Shown: positions 32,297 to 42,109 of the stretch, one piece after another
Position numbering within the stretch: position 1 is the first letter of the stretch
Layout of the letters: each line of letters starts with the position of its first letter
Assembly: GCA_003427395.1 (NCBI GenBank)
Contig: BFEA01000533.1
Coordinates: forward strand, 161,791 to 206,706
DNA: 44,916 nt
Reading direction: 5' to 3'
Source: Chara braunii
Taxonomy: Eukaryota > Streptophyta > Charophyceae > Charales > Characeae
Notes under the pieces: model-generated
What the model saw: the letters and a program-made list of their open reading frames with translations, nothing else
Told to the model about the DNA's origin: nothing
Database searches by the model: none
Position numbers and translations under genes: made by a program

Positions 32297-32836
32297 CTTC
32301 TCCGGCTTGCATCTACACGGATTGATGACACAAGCTACTGGCAAGAGATTGAAGAGATGCAGGAACAACAGAGGAAGCAGCTTGAGGCGGGGTGGCGGAA
32401 AAAGAAATTGAATTTTGCAATTCGAATAACATCATCGCTTCCTGAAGCGTCCCTTATGTATGTCCTTGAACAACATGTGGTCATTGAAGAGCCTGCTCCA
32501 CCAGTGCCCCCAGTCTATGAATCAATGGACTATGAACCTGCAGAGGATGCCACACTCCCTAGGAGCCGGCACGAGTTTGACTTGAGGGAAAGAGAAGGGT
32601 TGACCAGCTATTGGCGGCTATTAGAGTATTTCTACTCCAGAGCGGATCCTATTACTGCTAGTCGGGCTTTCCCTGGCACAGTCACACCGGAGGTGTATGC
32701 AATGCGTACATGGACAAGCGTCCGTGTGATGACAATTGAGCAGCGTCTTGAGCTTCTGAGGCGTCTGGGAACAAGGAGGACAAGTGCAGATGAGTGCGCC
32801 GAGATTGCAGAGCAGCTTGGTCTAACTCTTGAACAG
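32297..32836 (+). CDS. GTF3C1: TFIIIC subunit 1, exon 7
   Basis: 180 codons, phase 0, between TGCTTTCAG and GTCAGC. It starts LLRLASTRI, a helix continuing RLK of exon 6. Conserved landmarks are HEFDLREREGLTSYWRLLEY, the AFPGTVTPEVY segment, RTWTSVRVMTIEQRLELL and the end LGLTLEQ, which joins VLRVSYEKNRVRL in exon 8. These match the F-x-L-x-x-R-x-x-x-x-x-Y-W-R-T-L-E-Y to A-F-P-G-S-V region of plant TFIIIC subunit 1. No insertion of note. A longer open stretch upstream in another frame is intron sequence. Confidence 0.9.
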
Positions 32837-33774
32837 GTCAGCCCAACTCAGACCATCCTTCGGACCGCTCAAGTTCTTTGTGTGTATGTGATGGGCAGTA
32901 AGATGCGTGCACCACCGCCCCTAAAGTTACAATTACCCCCAGTAGCCATGTTGGCAAGTATGTTGTGGCTCTGACATCTTCGGTGCTAGGCCTATTCTGT
33001 GGCCATGACATGTTATGTGCCGGGGTGAATGGAGGTTGGATTTTCGGTCTGATGACAGCGAGTGTCGTTCTAATTGCATTGATGGCAGGGAAAAGAATAT
33101 ACCTGGCTGTTGGCCACGTGGTTGATGGATGTTGTTACTATGTGCATTGTTATAGGGGAGGCCTGGGCAGGTAGATAACAAAGTGTTTAGCAAGTCGATT
33201 ACATAGGCTTTAGGCTTTTTTTAGCAAATGGTATTCATCGATAGACTTTGATCACACAATCAAAGAGTTGAGCAACGCTGCCAAGACAGAGTTTTCCTAC
33301 CCCTCCTCAAAAGGAAAGGAATCTACCCTCCTTTTTCTGTCTGCACTGTATGAACTTACAAACGGCCCAGTCGATCTTCTCTTAAACCCAAGGGACCAAG
33401 GGAGGGACATGGTTGAGGGAGGCTAGGGATGTCAGCAGCAAAACGCGTGGCAAGCCCATGTTGTCCTATGTCACTGAAACAGATCGAAGGTGTCTGGCAG
33501 AAGTCCCCTGTATGATACAGAGGCGCATGTGCATGCTGGAGCCAGCATACTGCTGTGCAGACAAATGTGGCCCAACTGTACTCTCATGTGGAGATATTGG
33601 ATGAAAGTTCTGCATTTTTCAAAATTGCAGCACAGTGTCTGTTTTGGAGAAGCGCTGCGGAAAACACATTTGGGGAATGTTATTCTGGTAGTCAGTTCTA
33701 TAACATTGTGTTCAGTCGTCAGACTCTTCACCAAAAAAAGGTTGAAAAATATTGCGTGTCTTTCAATATTGCAG
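32837..33774. other. Intron 7
   Basis: 938 bp, GTCAGC to ATTGCAG. Nothing recognised. Confidence 0.7.
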
Positions 33775-35355
33775 GTTCTACGGGTGTCATATGAAAAGAA
33801 CAGAGTGCGGCTGCAGGCATTGGATGATGCAGGCATTATGCTAATGCCTGCACGACCGACAAGGAGTAGGAGCCGGAAAGTAGTTGCTAGTGATGATGGC
33901 AGCAGCGTACGACTCAAGTCTATGGAAGACCTGCAGAGAAAGCGAAAAGCAGCAGCTGCAGCACTATTATCAGAGGAAAGATCCCATGCAAAGGCCTTCC
34001 GAAGAGAGAAGCAGGCCAGACAAGCATCAGCTTCCGTTTTGGGAGACACTGTGGTGCCAATACTAGAGGTTGGCAGACCGGATGGCGGGGATGCACGTAA
34101 ATTTGGAGCACATGGAGAGCAAATTCAAAAAGGCGGAAAGGACGATGTTGAACCTGATGATGAGGAGAGTGAGGAAGATGGGGAGGAGGAGCCATGGGGT
34201 GATTACGTCACGGATCCGGCAGTGTTTGTTCCCTTCCGTGCCAAGCGGTTCCGATGGACGGATGAGGAGGACCGCATTCTAGTCACTGTCTATGCCAAAA
34301 GGAGGGCAGTCTATGGCCCTCGCGCAAAGATGGAGTGGTATTCGATGCCTGGGCTTCCTGCTTTACCAAAGAACTGTCAGCGGCGTATGGCCACTTTGCG
34401 TCGCGACCCACGTTTCAGGTGTGCCCTTGCTCGCTTGGTTACGACCTTCACCGAGCGACGCAATTTGGAGCTTTCTAGGAGAAAGGTTCAGTGGAGGAAG
34501 ACTGTTGCAGAGGGGGAAGGCAGTGGACTCACGCAAGCTAACGTATCGGGCATGGTTGCACCCTCAGTGTCTGATCTTTTCGCCCTTGACAAGGGAATCA
34601 ACAGGGTCAGGGATGAGCAACAACAAAGGCGGACAGGTTCAGAAGCTGTGAATGGAGGGAACCGGGGAGAGGTTGAAAACCGCCCCCAAGGAAATGGGAT
34701 GTGGGATTGGGATGATCCAGATGACCCAATTCTGTCAGCGGCTGTTGATGAGGTTGTGAGGGCCAAGAATGATGACCGTCTGTGCTTATCAGCTGGCTGC
34801 ATGAAGAGGTCTGAGGCGAAGGGTGGGCTTCGGCATCAACATCATGTGGGAGGAGGGGGATGGGATCCGTCAGAATTTCAGGGGCAAGGTCAAACTGTTA
34901 ACTGCAGTCTCCTGAGCAACCATGTGGGGACAGAGTTGGAGGAAAGTATGCTTACAGATGGAGGACGAATTGGAGCAGCTTCAGATGACGGTGAGAGAGG
35001 GGCACCTGGAAGTGTGCTAGGAGGAGCAAAACAGCTGTCTCTCACTTATCCTGACAGTACAACTGACAATGCTGATGCTGCCGATAAATCTGGTGGACGA
35101 ACAATCATATCCAGAAAACCAAGGAGCCTGAAGAGTGACCCATTCTTGAGATACTACAATACGGAGGGTGATCATCGACAGCTGGAGGAAGCACGCCGAT
35201 CCCTTGCAGTTGCAAATGCTCTCGAGCTCATCAAGATGATTTTGTTAGTCCGCATGGAGGGCTGGGTCCCTGATCTCATGGCCACGGTATTGCGGAGGTA
35301 CAAGGAGGCTGAGGTTGCATCAGCATTCAAGCTTTTGCGAAGCTGGGGCTACGTG
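33775..35355 (+). CDS. GTF3C1: TFIIIC subunit 1, exon 8 (Myb/homeodomain-like segment)
   Basis: 527 codons, phase 0. It starts VLRVSYEKNRVRLQALDDAG, then a basic Ala-rich helix (KRKAAAAALLSEERS), an acidic run (EPDDEESEEDGEEE, about 34150-34195), and then KRFRWTDEEDRILVTVYAKRR with a following PGLPALPKNCQRRM and RDPRFRCAL. This is the W-T-D-x-x-D-R Myb/homeodomain-like segment typical of the plant subunit. A polar linker of about 250 residues with D/E and G/S runs follows, then ALELIKMILLV and LMATVLRRYKEAEVASAFKLL, again conserved. I place the donor at GTG-CGT (35356) because this joins GYV to VTGKNGRPF of exon 9 in the same spacing as the family. Reading on instead hits a stop at 35383. Confidence 0.87.
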
Positions 35356-36131
35356 GTGCGTAAAAAGAATCACGGTTTGGTTTAGTAGTAGCCAGAAGAA
35401 TGCCTGCCTCCCTCCCTCCTCCTTCCCTCCCTCCTTCTGTATGCCACCTGGTGTTACTTTGTCTTCTCGGTCAAGCTATGGGATCCCTCCAGTTGCAATT
35501 CTGTTTCTACCTTTGTTATGAACCTAGTCATTTGCATTGGTATTAACATCTATCCCTGTTTCCATGTACATAAGTCATGGCCAGTGTACCTTTTAAGACC
35601 TCTGCCCATCCAATGAAGTTCTTGTCCCTTGTCTCCTCCTCCTCATCTGTTATGGGTCCCTGGGTGTGTTTAAACACTTGCACGAACCCTTATTCCTGCT
35701 TCTTTCTTCTTGATGGGGAATGCCTTTGCTCACTTCCATGCAGTTCAGCACGAACAAGTTTGCACGAAGCTCTCTTTTCTGTGGCTTGTTGTTGATTAGC
35801 TGGATTTGCCTACATTCTGTGGCCATGGATTCGACACTGTCTTTCACACACTTGTGCCAGCGGCGTGTCTGGAGTGTAGTTTTTGGCTGTGATAGACCTT
35901 TCTTTGTTTCGTGGGTGTTTTGCTGGCTTGTGATGGGGTGTGAACCGACAGTCTGTAGAGTTTTCCATCGTGTGGGTGAGTGATAGTCTGCTCTGATTTT
36001 CGTCACAGGTACCTTGAGGGCAGTGGTTGGTGCCCACCTCAGGGTATCAGTTGTTGGGCAGTCGTTTATGCTTAACCGCGACCAGGGTTAAGGTGGATTA
36101 TCACTTACAGTGTAATCAGTTAGGGGATTCT
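35356..36131. other. Intron 8, first part
   Basis: A C/T-rich stretch (35405-35440) follows the donor. No gene or repeat recognised up to the ribozyme. Confidence 0.6.
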
Positions 36132-36191
36132 GCAGACTGTTGAGGGTTCAGCCTCCTGATGAGTCGGTGAAACTCCGACGAAACAGTTTGT
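36132..36191 (+). ncRNA. Type III hammerhead ribozyme motif, copy 1 (intron 8)
   Basis: A self-cleaving RNA fold, read on the sense strand of the host gene. Stem III: 36132-36140 pairs with 36183-36191 (nine pairs, two of them G-U). Cleavage-site base U at 36141, in a GUU triplet. Stem I: GAGG (36142-36145) with CCTC (36152-36155) around a 6-base loop. Core CTGATGA 36156-36162. Stem II: GTCGG (36163-36167) with CCGAC (36175-36179) around a 7-base loop. Core GAAA 36180-36183. All core bases of the family (C-U-G-A-N-G-A and G-A-A-A) are present. Stem III is the open stem, so this is type III, as in viroids and plant retrozymes. Predicted cut is after 36141. Activity is not shown. Confidence 0.9.
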
Positions 36192-36443
36192 CACAGCCCC
36201 TTGTTTGTTGTCCTCTTCTCCCTCTCTGCCGACGGTTTATCTGGCAGTTCTGTTTGATGAAATATATCGATATAACTGGTGATGAATTGAATCAGAAGCT
36301 CGAAATATTTTCCGGAGAACAATCATGTCAGGGTGGTTCTTCTGACAACATGTAAACTTGTTAAGGGAATCAACACTGGGCATCCTGTCTTGTCTATTGC
36401 TGTATAGAGTAGACAGACTCGACAGGGTGAGTAAAGTTTTCAT
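36192..36443. other. Sequence between ribozyme and hAT element
   Basis: No recognisable feature. It does not match the flank of the second ribozyme. Confidence 0.5.
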
Positions 36444-36451
36444 TTTTCCTG

Positions 36452-36741
36452 CAGGGTTGCATACCCGCCAACTGCCTACCGCGACCGCCGACCATTTTGC
36501 GGCCTACCAGTAGGGCCGACAAGTCGGCGGTCTGCTGGCCAGTCAGTAAACAGCCATCCACTGATTTTTTATTTAATCTGACTAGGGGCTGTACTGCGCT
36601 TGCTGAGTACAGCCCAAATCTGCTGAGAAACTTTTGGGGACCGGGGGGTGTACGGGGAGGTTATGGGAGGGGTATAGGAGGGGTATGGGGAGGTATGGGG
36701 ATGGTAAAGTGGGGGGGAGGTATGGGGGTGGTAAAAAGGGA

Positions 36742-36779
<38 letters not shown>

Positions 36780-37044
36780 TTAGGGGTGTTGAGGGGTGTA
36801 TGGTGTTGTTGGGGGGGGGGCATGGGGTGATGGTGGGGTTACTGGGGGTTATGGACTTCCGAAAATTTATCTATACATATAATATTATATTAATATATCG
36901 TCACATATATGTATATTTATTTATTTACTTTTATTTTATGGGGTGCCGCTGACTGCTGGCCGGTAGGTGCCGACCAGCCAATCGGTCGGCTGGTTGGCAG
37001 CTGACCAATCAAGGGGCGCCGATCGTCGGGCCTGTGCAACCCTG
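36452..37044. mobile_element. hAT-type non-autonomous element, TIRs and 8-bp TSD
   Basis: 593 bp. Perfect 10-bp terminal inverted repeats, CAGGGTTGCA at the left end and TGCAACCCTG at the right. An exact 8-bp target duplication TTTTCCTG flanks it (36444-36451 and 37045-37052). The CAGGG-type end and 8-bp duplication are hallmarks of the hAT superfamily. Subterminal GCCGACC/GGTCGGC words in opposite orientation resemble transposase-binding repeats. It codes for nothing. It contains a very G-rich centre with a G34 run. Confidence 0.93.
36744..36777. repeat. Poly-G run, 34 bases
   Basis: Unbroken G34 inside the hAT-type element, within a wider GGGGT-rich stretch (36640-36850). Very prone to G-quadruplexes; length may be inexact. 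Confidence 0.9.
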
Positions 37045-37052
37045 TTTTCCTG

Positions 37053-39444
37053 GTGAAAACCCAGCCTCAAGGCTACAGCTCTTTTCATGCAGCAACAGTC
37101 CGGTTCCTTTTCTATTGGCAAGTCAATAAATATATGAATTTCAGAATTAGACAACATGCGCCTCTTACCATTATGCCTGAGAAGTATATGGTCCATAATC
37201 ATGGGCTGTAACACTGCTTCATATCCTCCCACCCCTAGACACATGGGCGTAGCCTGCAACTGTAAACCTTCTAACCGACTGGTTTGAAACTCAACCCCAT
37301 CTTGCTGTTTATGACCTGGTAATCTGTTGCTGTGTGCACCTTGAGAGGGCATTGATGGACCCCAAAGATCCTTTTCAGTAACCTATGAAAGTATGGACCA
37401 GCAACAAGTGAGTAGTGCTAGGAGAAGGGTGTTACGCGCATGCGATTCCTAAGGGCGGACTTCACATAAATATCTCATGATGCCCGAGGGCCGACCTTCA
37501 TGTGGGATGATGTCTGTGGGAATTCCCATTCAGAAGTTCGATCGGGGCGTGGATCCTAGTGTGGTCTCTGGGTAAGGGGTGTCATCAGAGTATTACAAAG
37601 GAAGGGTTGGGTGGTCGCATTTAAGTAGAAGGGTGGTTAGCTGCCCATAGAGTGACATGGGGGGGGAATGGCCACATGGTACATGGACCACGCCTGTGTT
37701 CGGGTCGTCCTCAAGACTTCGGGGTGTCCCTAAAGTAAGGTACGGGTAGGTGTAGGTCTAGTCTTGGAAAGGTCTAGGATGCCCTGCTGTGATGCTCAAC
37801 TTGCAATATGATGTCTTTTGGACAGAATAGAAGCGGGGAATGGTGCCCCCTTGAGGGGACTGTTCCTTGGGGTCTTCACAACCCATCCGACCTTGCAAAT
37901 GGCTGAGTACTACAAGCACCTTCCTGGGCCTCACATCCAACCTCTACTACGACCTGGACTTCCAGAAAACAAAAGATGGACATTCACCACTCATCTCCTT
38001 GTCACTATCCTGTCCCTTTTCTTCCCCCTTCGCATCACTCATCTCATCGCTCGCCTCTCTTCCCTTGTCTGGTCTTCTCTGAGTCGGTCTGAACTCGCAT
38101 CTATACAAGGGAACCTTTTCCACGAGGCCATCACTCGAATACTTTTAAGTTTTCACCGATGGATTTGATAACAATTCCCTTTCCTACGGATACGAGTTGA
38201 CTGCCTTCACTTCTTGGTCGTAAACTGAGGATTCACTGGCAAGGGAAATTCACATGCCGGATGATACCGCTCATTTTCCGTACACTTCAATGCACGTAGA
38301 TACAATAAACATGCGTAACTGAGTGAGAGTGAAGCTGCACACCATACATATATACAAAAGAAAACAACTCCAATCGAAAGTGTAAATCCGCCCGGAATCA
38401 CCGGCTCGTGATACTTCTAGTTAAGAGCCAACCACCCCGCTTCTCAAAACACACCCTTATTGCATGTCACATTTCTGGCTGACGTTTTTGGTCATTCCCG
38501 ACACCTGTCCATCCCTATAGTCCAGTTCCTGCACTGAATGATGTGCTGGGGACACATAACACCAGGAAGGCATCATGCAAGAAAAGCCATAAGGGCAACT
38601 ACAGCAAGCTGCACTAGGTGAGCGAACTCTCTCATCATCCGCAAACTCGTCTACCGTCTGCTTCACACCTCAGTTGCATTATTCTACACCGTTTGAAACA
38701 GAAGTAATACCCCTCTCCAGCAGCGCACGATCCTATGGAGAAAGCGTTAGTCACTCCTCCATTCTCCAAGGAATAGTGGTGATGAGTTCTTACTCTCCTC
38801 GTCTGCACCTGTGGGAGCAAAGAGTCCAACACTCTGTCTCAGTCTTGTTTTCTGAAATGGGGGTAGGATTGGTGCAGGGGTAAACCTAAGATGTATCATC
38901 CTGGCGCCTTAACATGGAAGACCCATTCCCTAGAGGAAGAAATAGACCGACACTTGTCCTGACTGACCAGTTATCGGCTATTTTTAGCTGCTTGGCTCCT
39001 TGTGTCCGGGAAGCTTTGGCTCAGTTCAGCTGTCAGTGCCAGGAAAACAAAGATCGAACTCAGTACTACTTCCTGTAATCAGAATCGTATGCAGGTCAGC
39101 ATTCCTGTCAGGAGCACATTGTCTCTGTGTGAGCAACTGTTCGTAGTTGTTTTGCAACCCTCTTCTCGGGTTTCTCTGACACTGACTCTTGGAAGAGAAA
39201 ACTTTGTAGGTCGTGCAGTGGAGTTGTAGCGTTGATTCGTGACCATCTTGATGCCTTACTTTGCCGCAATCATGTGTGTCCTGTTTCTCAGTGAGCAAAG
39301 GCGTTGGCTAGGCAACATGTTTGTTATCTACACATTGCTGCAGGAAGCACACGACATTACTTCATGTTTGCAGTTATGGCATTGTTTTCCCATGAATGAA
39401 TGCATGGGAATCATTATCTATCAGTTATCGGCCATCTTTTCAAA
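37053..39444. other. Intron 8, middle part
   Basis: 2.4 kb with no recognisable protein or repeat; short open frames are scattered and unconvincing. Confidence 0.55.
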
Positions 39445-39520
39445 GGATCTGGATTCAAACTCCTGACCTTTTTTTGTTAATGGCAACATATGTGTGTACC
39501 ATTCAGCCACATGTGCTGGG
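39445..39520 (-). repeat. tRNA-like SINE head (A box and B box), family 1
   Basis: On the minus strand GTGGCTGAATGGTA (39497-39510) is an A box shared with 5840-5853, and AGGAGTTTGAATCC (39451-39464) is a good B box. Separated by about 33 bases, with an A-run in between. Not a functional tRNA. Confidence 0.55.
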
Positions 39521-39658
39521 TAGCAATTGGCATTAATACTGTTACAGACTTGCAGTGTTAATCCGTATCCCGTCAGTGGAAGGAGGATCAGTTCTCTTGG
39601 CCAAATGGTCTGCGGATGAGAGGATGTTCTAATAATGAATGATACATGCCTTGGGCAG

Positions 39659-40694
39659 GTTACTGGGAAGAATGGACGACCTTTCCAAGTCTCGGCGAAG
39701 TTCTCAGAAGGGTGCTTGTGGTCTCCATTTCCGGCGAATACAGCCCAGGAGGTCAGGCTGTTAAGAAAGCAGATTGGAAACGTGCTTTCATCCGCCAAAC
39801 AGACTGCTGATTGGCACCCTCTCCCAGGTGACCCCTCCTGTGGTGATGCTTTGTACACATTAGCATTGGCTGAGGCTGGGCAAATTGAGATTGCACCGGT
39901 GTTTCCGGGTGATGGGTCGCTTGGCGAGATTGGAGAGGAGGTTGTTGGGAAGAGGGCAAAGCCACGCAAGTTCAAGGATGAGCTTGACATTGGATGGCTC
40001 AACGGCCGTCGGATCAGGGGCTTTCCACGATTGGTAGTTCATTACCGTCCCGTATGTTTGCCAATGCCTGTTTCCATGGATGTCTATTCAAAACTTAAGG
40101 AAGCTGACAAGAGCAGAGAGGGTGAGGGAGAAGGAAGCATGATCCAGAATGATGCTGCCGCACACCTTAGAGATGGAGAGATGATTACAGGGAGAGTGGA
40201 AACAGGAGAAAATGTCTGCGCCAATAGAGTGTGGAAGGCATCCGGTAATGTACACCTCGGAGAAGCAGCAGCTAATCAATGTCAGGGTGCAGGAGTGCTG
40301 ACGGTGCCAGATAAGAACTCAGAAGATGAAGCAAGGATAGCGGGGTCAGATGTAGTAGATCACGGTCGTACGGTCGAGTCAAGAGAGCGGAGAACTTCCA
40401 GCGATAATGGGAGCAATGGGACCGTACATCGGCAAGCCAGGATGGGTGAAGGGGCCGTGATGCGGGTTCCTGGAAGCAGTGGAGGGGCTGTTGGTGGTGA
40501 CCTTGCATTCTGTATTCAAGTATGCTGTAAAGCCAGTAGTGAACCGGAGGCTGCGTGTGGAAATGACGGTGACGAGGATGAAGACCAGGAGTTACTCGAT
40601 GAACGCATCATGAAGAGTATCTTCCGTATTATCAAGCATGCCGGTGAAGAGGGCATACAAGTTGCAGATTTGCTTTCTGAATTCAACCGACGAG
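39659..40694 (+). CDS. GTF3C1: TFIIIC subunit 1, exon 9
   Basis: Begins after TTGGGCAG in phase 0 and ends in phase 1 before GTTCGT. It codes for VTGKNGRPFQVSAKFSEG, SPFPANTAQE, then CGDALYTLALAEAGQIEI, FKDELDIGWLNG and RIRGFPRLVVHYRP. These match the G-Q-P-F-x-L-S, S-P-F-P-V-N-T, C-G-D-V-L, E-G-E-I and G-F-P-G-I blocks of plant TFIIIC subunit 1. A polar, low-complexity stretch of about 170 residues follows, then ERIMKSIFRIIKHAGEEGIQVADLL, a winged-helix start. The donor GAG-GTTCGT is weak, but the frame after joining exon 10 is open and sensible. Confidence 0.85.
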
Positions 40695-40990
40695 GTTCGT
40701 TGTGTAACATGCCTTGCTGCTGAGCGTTCCAAGCATAGTGCTGCATCATGTCAAACATTAGGGCTGCTGCAATCATCCTATTTTTCTGTCTACACAAGAT
40801 GTGTGTATGTGCCCCTACGTTATCTACCTATGCCTTGTGACCTGCAAGTTTTTCTTTCTCAGGTTTTCGTGCTGAGTGCCAAACATCCAAAAATCCGAGG
40901 CACTCCGTGCATGTCTGTCTGCATGTTGTTCTGTGTGCACTCCCACATGCCTAGGAACAAAATGGTAATCCTTTTATCTCATCTTCTCAG
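40695..40990. other. Intron 9
   Basis: 296 bp, GTTCGT to TTCTCAG, the only short intron of the visible gene. Nothing inside. Confidence 0.75.
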
Positions 40991-41133
40991 GTAGAAGCGG
41001 CAGAGCTGGAGCAACAGAAGATGCGGGGGAAACTGAAGAAGATCTTGTTGAGAGTGGAAGCAAGCCTCCACTTTTGAAGAACTGCCTTGAGAAATATCTC
41101 CAGGCTCTGGTGGCCTTCGGTGTCATAAGAAAG
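40991..41133 (+). CDS. GTF3C1: TFIIIC subunit 1, exon 10 (last visible exon)
   Basis: After a pyrimidine-rich acceptor (CATCTTCTCAG) the two bases GT complete the glycine codon split from exon 9. About 47 codons follow, ending LEKYLQALVAFGVIRK, the helix and wing of the winged helix begun in exon 9. The natural end is AAAG before GCAAGT at 41134, which is the classic GC-AG intron donor. If that is wrong, the exon runs 15 bases further to GCAGAG before GTGCAT at 41149. No later exon is recognisable in the remaining 3.8 kb, so the C-terminal part of the protein lies beyond the window. Confidence 0.75.
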
Positions 41134-41720
41134 GCAAGTTCGGCAGAGGTGCATGCAAGGGGGACTTGGAAGGGGGGGGAAGGGAGAGGGGGAGAAGGGA
41201 GACCAGGCACAGGGAAGACTTTGTTTGTGTGATGGCTTGCAAAGATCTTAATAATAATATTGACGATTGATCGGAACTTTTGAGAAGTTATCAACAAAAA
41301 AAACATTTCCATGCAGAGTGAGTTTGCTATTGCATTAAACTCTCACTTGCTATCAGGAAGGAGCCAGATCGACACCCTTCAGAACAGAAAGGTTCCTCTA
41401 CATACGAAGCTAAAGGAAAGGGAAAATGACAGAAATATATATGGACCACCATTGTTCAGAGACGCACACACACAAAGTCGTCCATTGTAATCGATGGGCT
41501 GACTGCTTGACTGACTGTCTACCTGACTAACTGGCTGCATGACAACATGACTGATTGACCGGAGGAGGAGGCGGCGGCGGCGGAGAACGTGGACGGCGAG
41601 GAGGAGGAGGGCAAGGAGGAGGACAACAACAGGAATGCCAAACGGGATGGCGGCGCAGGGAACCTAAGGGCCATCTCCCACTTCTCCCCCACCCCTCCCT
41701 TTCTTTTTTTTTCTTTTTTT
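41134..41720. other. Intron 10 beginning (GC donor) and G-rich stretch
   Basis: Starts GCAAGT, a GC-AG type donor. Followed by an A/G-rich tract (41160-41215), ACTGACTG-type words (41495-41560) and GGA/GGC-rich sequence (41558-41630). No exon found. Confidence 0.5.
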
Positions 41721-41721
<1 letters not shown>

Positions 41722-41764
<43 letters not shown>

Positions 41765-42025
41765 GTCAATCAGTCAATCAATCAATCAATCGTTTCAAGA
41801 TCCAATCAAAATCAATCAATCAGTCAATCAATTCAAGATCTTGAATCGATTGACTGATTGATTAATCGATCTTCAATTGATTGACTGATTGAATGATTGA
41901 TTAATCGATCTTGAATTGATTGACTGATTGATTAATCGATCTTGATTGACTGATTGATTAATCGATCTTGAATTGATTCACTGATTGATTAATCGATCTT
42001 GAATTGATTGATTGATTGACCGACT
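41722..42025. repeat. ATCA tandem repeat and inverted TGAT repeat
   Basis: An (ATCA)n-rich block (41722-41840) is followed by TGATT-rich units of about 31 bp (TTGATTGACTGATTGATTAATCGATC), five or six copies at 41845-42025. The two blocks are near-complementary, so the whole can fold as one long hairpin. Confidence 0.85.
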
Positions 42026-42109
42026 GACTACTGAAAAAAAAAAATGGACGGGGGGTGCTGGGGGTGCAAGATGAGAAGTAACAACGGAGGACGAGAGGTA
42101 GGTGGGGTT

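Larger units (their letters stand above)
1700..41133 (+). other. GTF3C1: Partial gene: TFIIIC largest (B-block binding) subunit, exons 1-10 of the visible part
   Basis: Ten exons on the plus strand join into one uninterrupted frame of about 2200 codons. The order of conserved blocks matches the plant TFIIIC subunit 1 family: B-block-binding winged-helix region, a block with NKRNYFRV, a block with MPLELFLQV, a block with SYWRLLEY and AFPG, a Myb/homeodomain-like block and a later winged-helix block. TFIIIC is the RNA polymerase III assembly factor that binds the B box of tRNA genes in the nucleus; this subunit makes the B-box contact. All visible introns begin GT and end AG except possibly the last, and nearly all are phase 0. 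By comparison with the family, roughly the first hundred residues and the C-terminal part lie outside the window. The visible part alone is already longer than the usual whole plant protein (about 1850-1900 residues), because of low-complexity insertions in exons 5, 8 and 9. Splice sites are my reading and lack transcript support. Confidence 0.9.

Noticed and set aside
31611-32411. Open frame of 266 codons on the plus strand
   Set aside because: It is in another phase than exon 7, whose conserved blocks are clear, and the product is Pro/Ser/Phe-rich without a motif.
33490-33774. Upstream open extension of exon 8
   Set aside because: In frame by chance. The conserved join from exon 7 requires the acceptor at 33773-33774.
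36497-36952. Gly-rich open frame of 151 codons
   Set aside because: Produced by the poly-G body of the hAT-type element.
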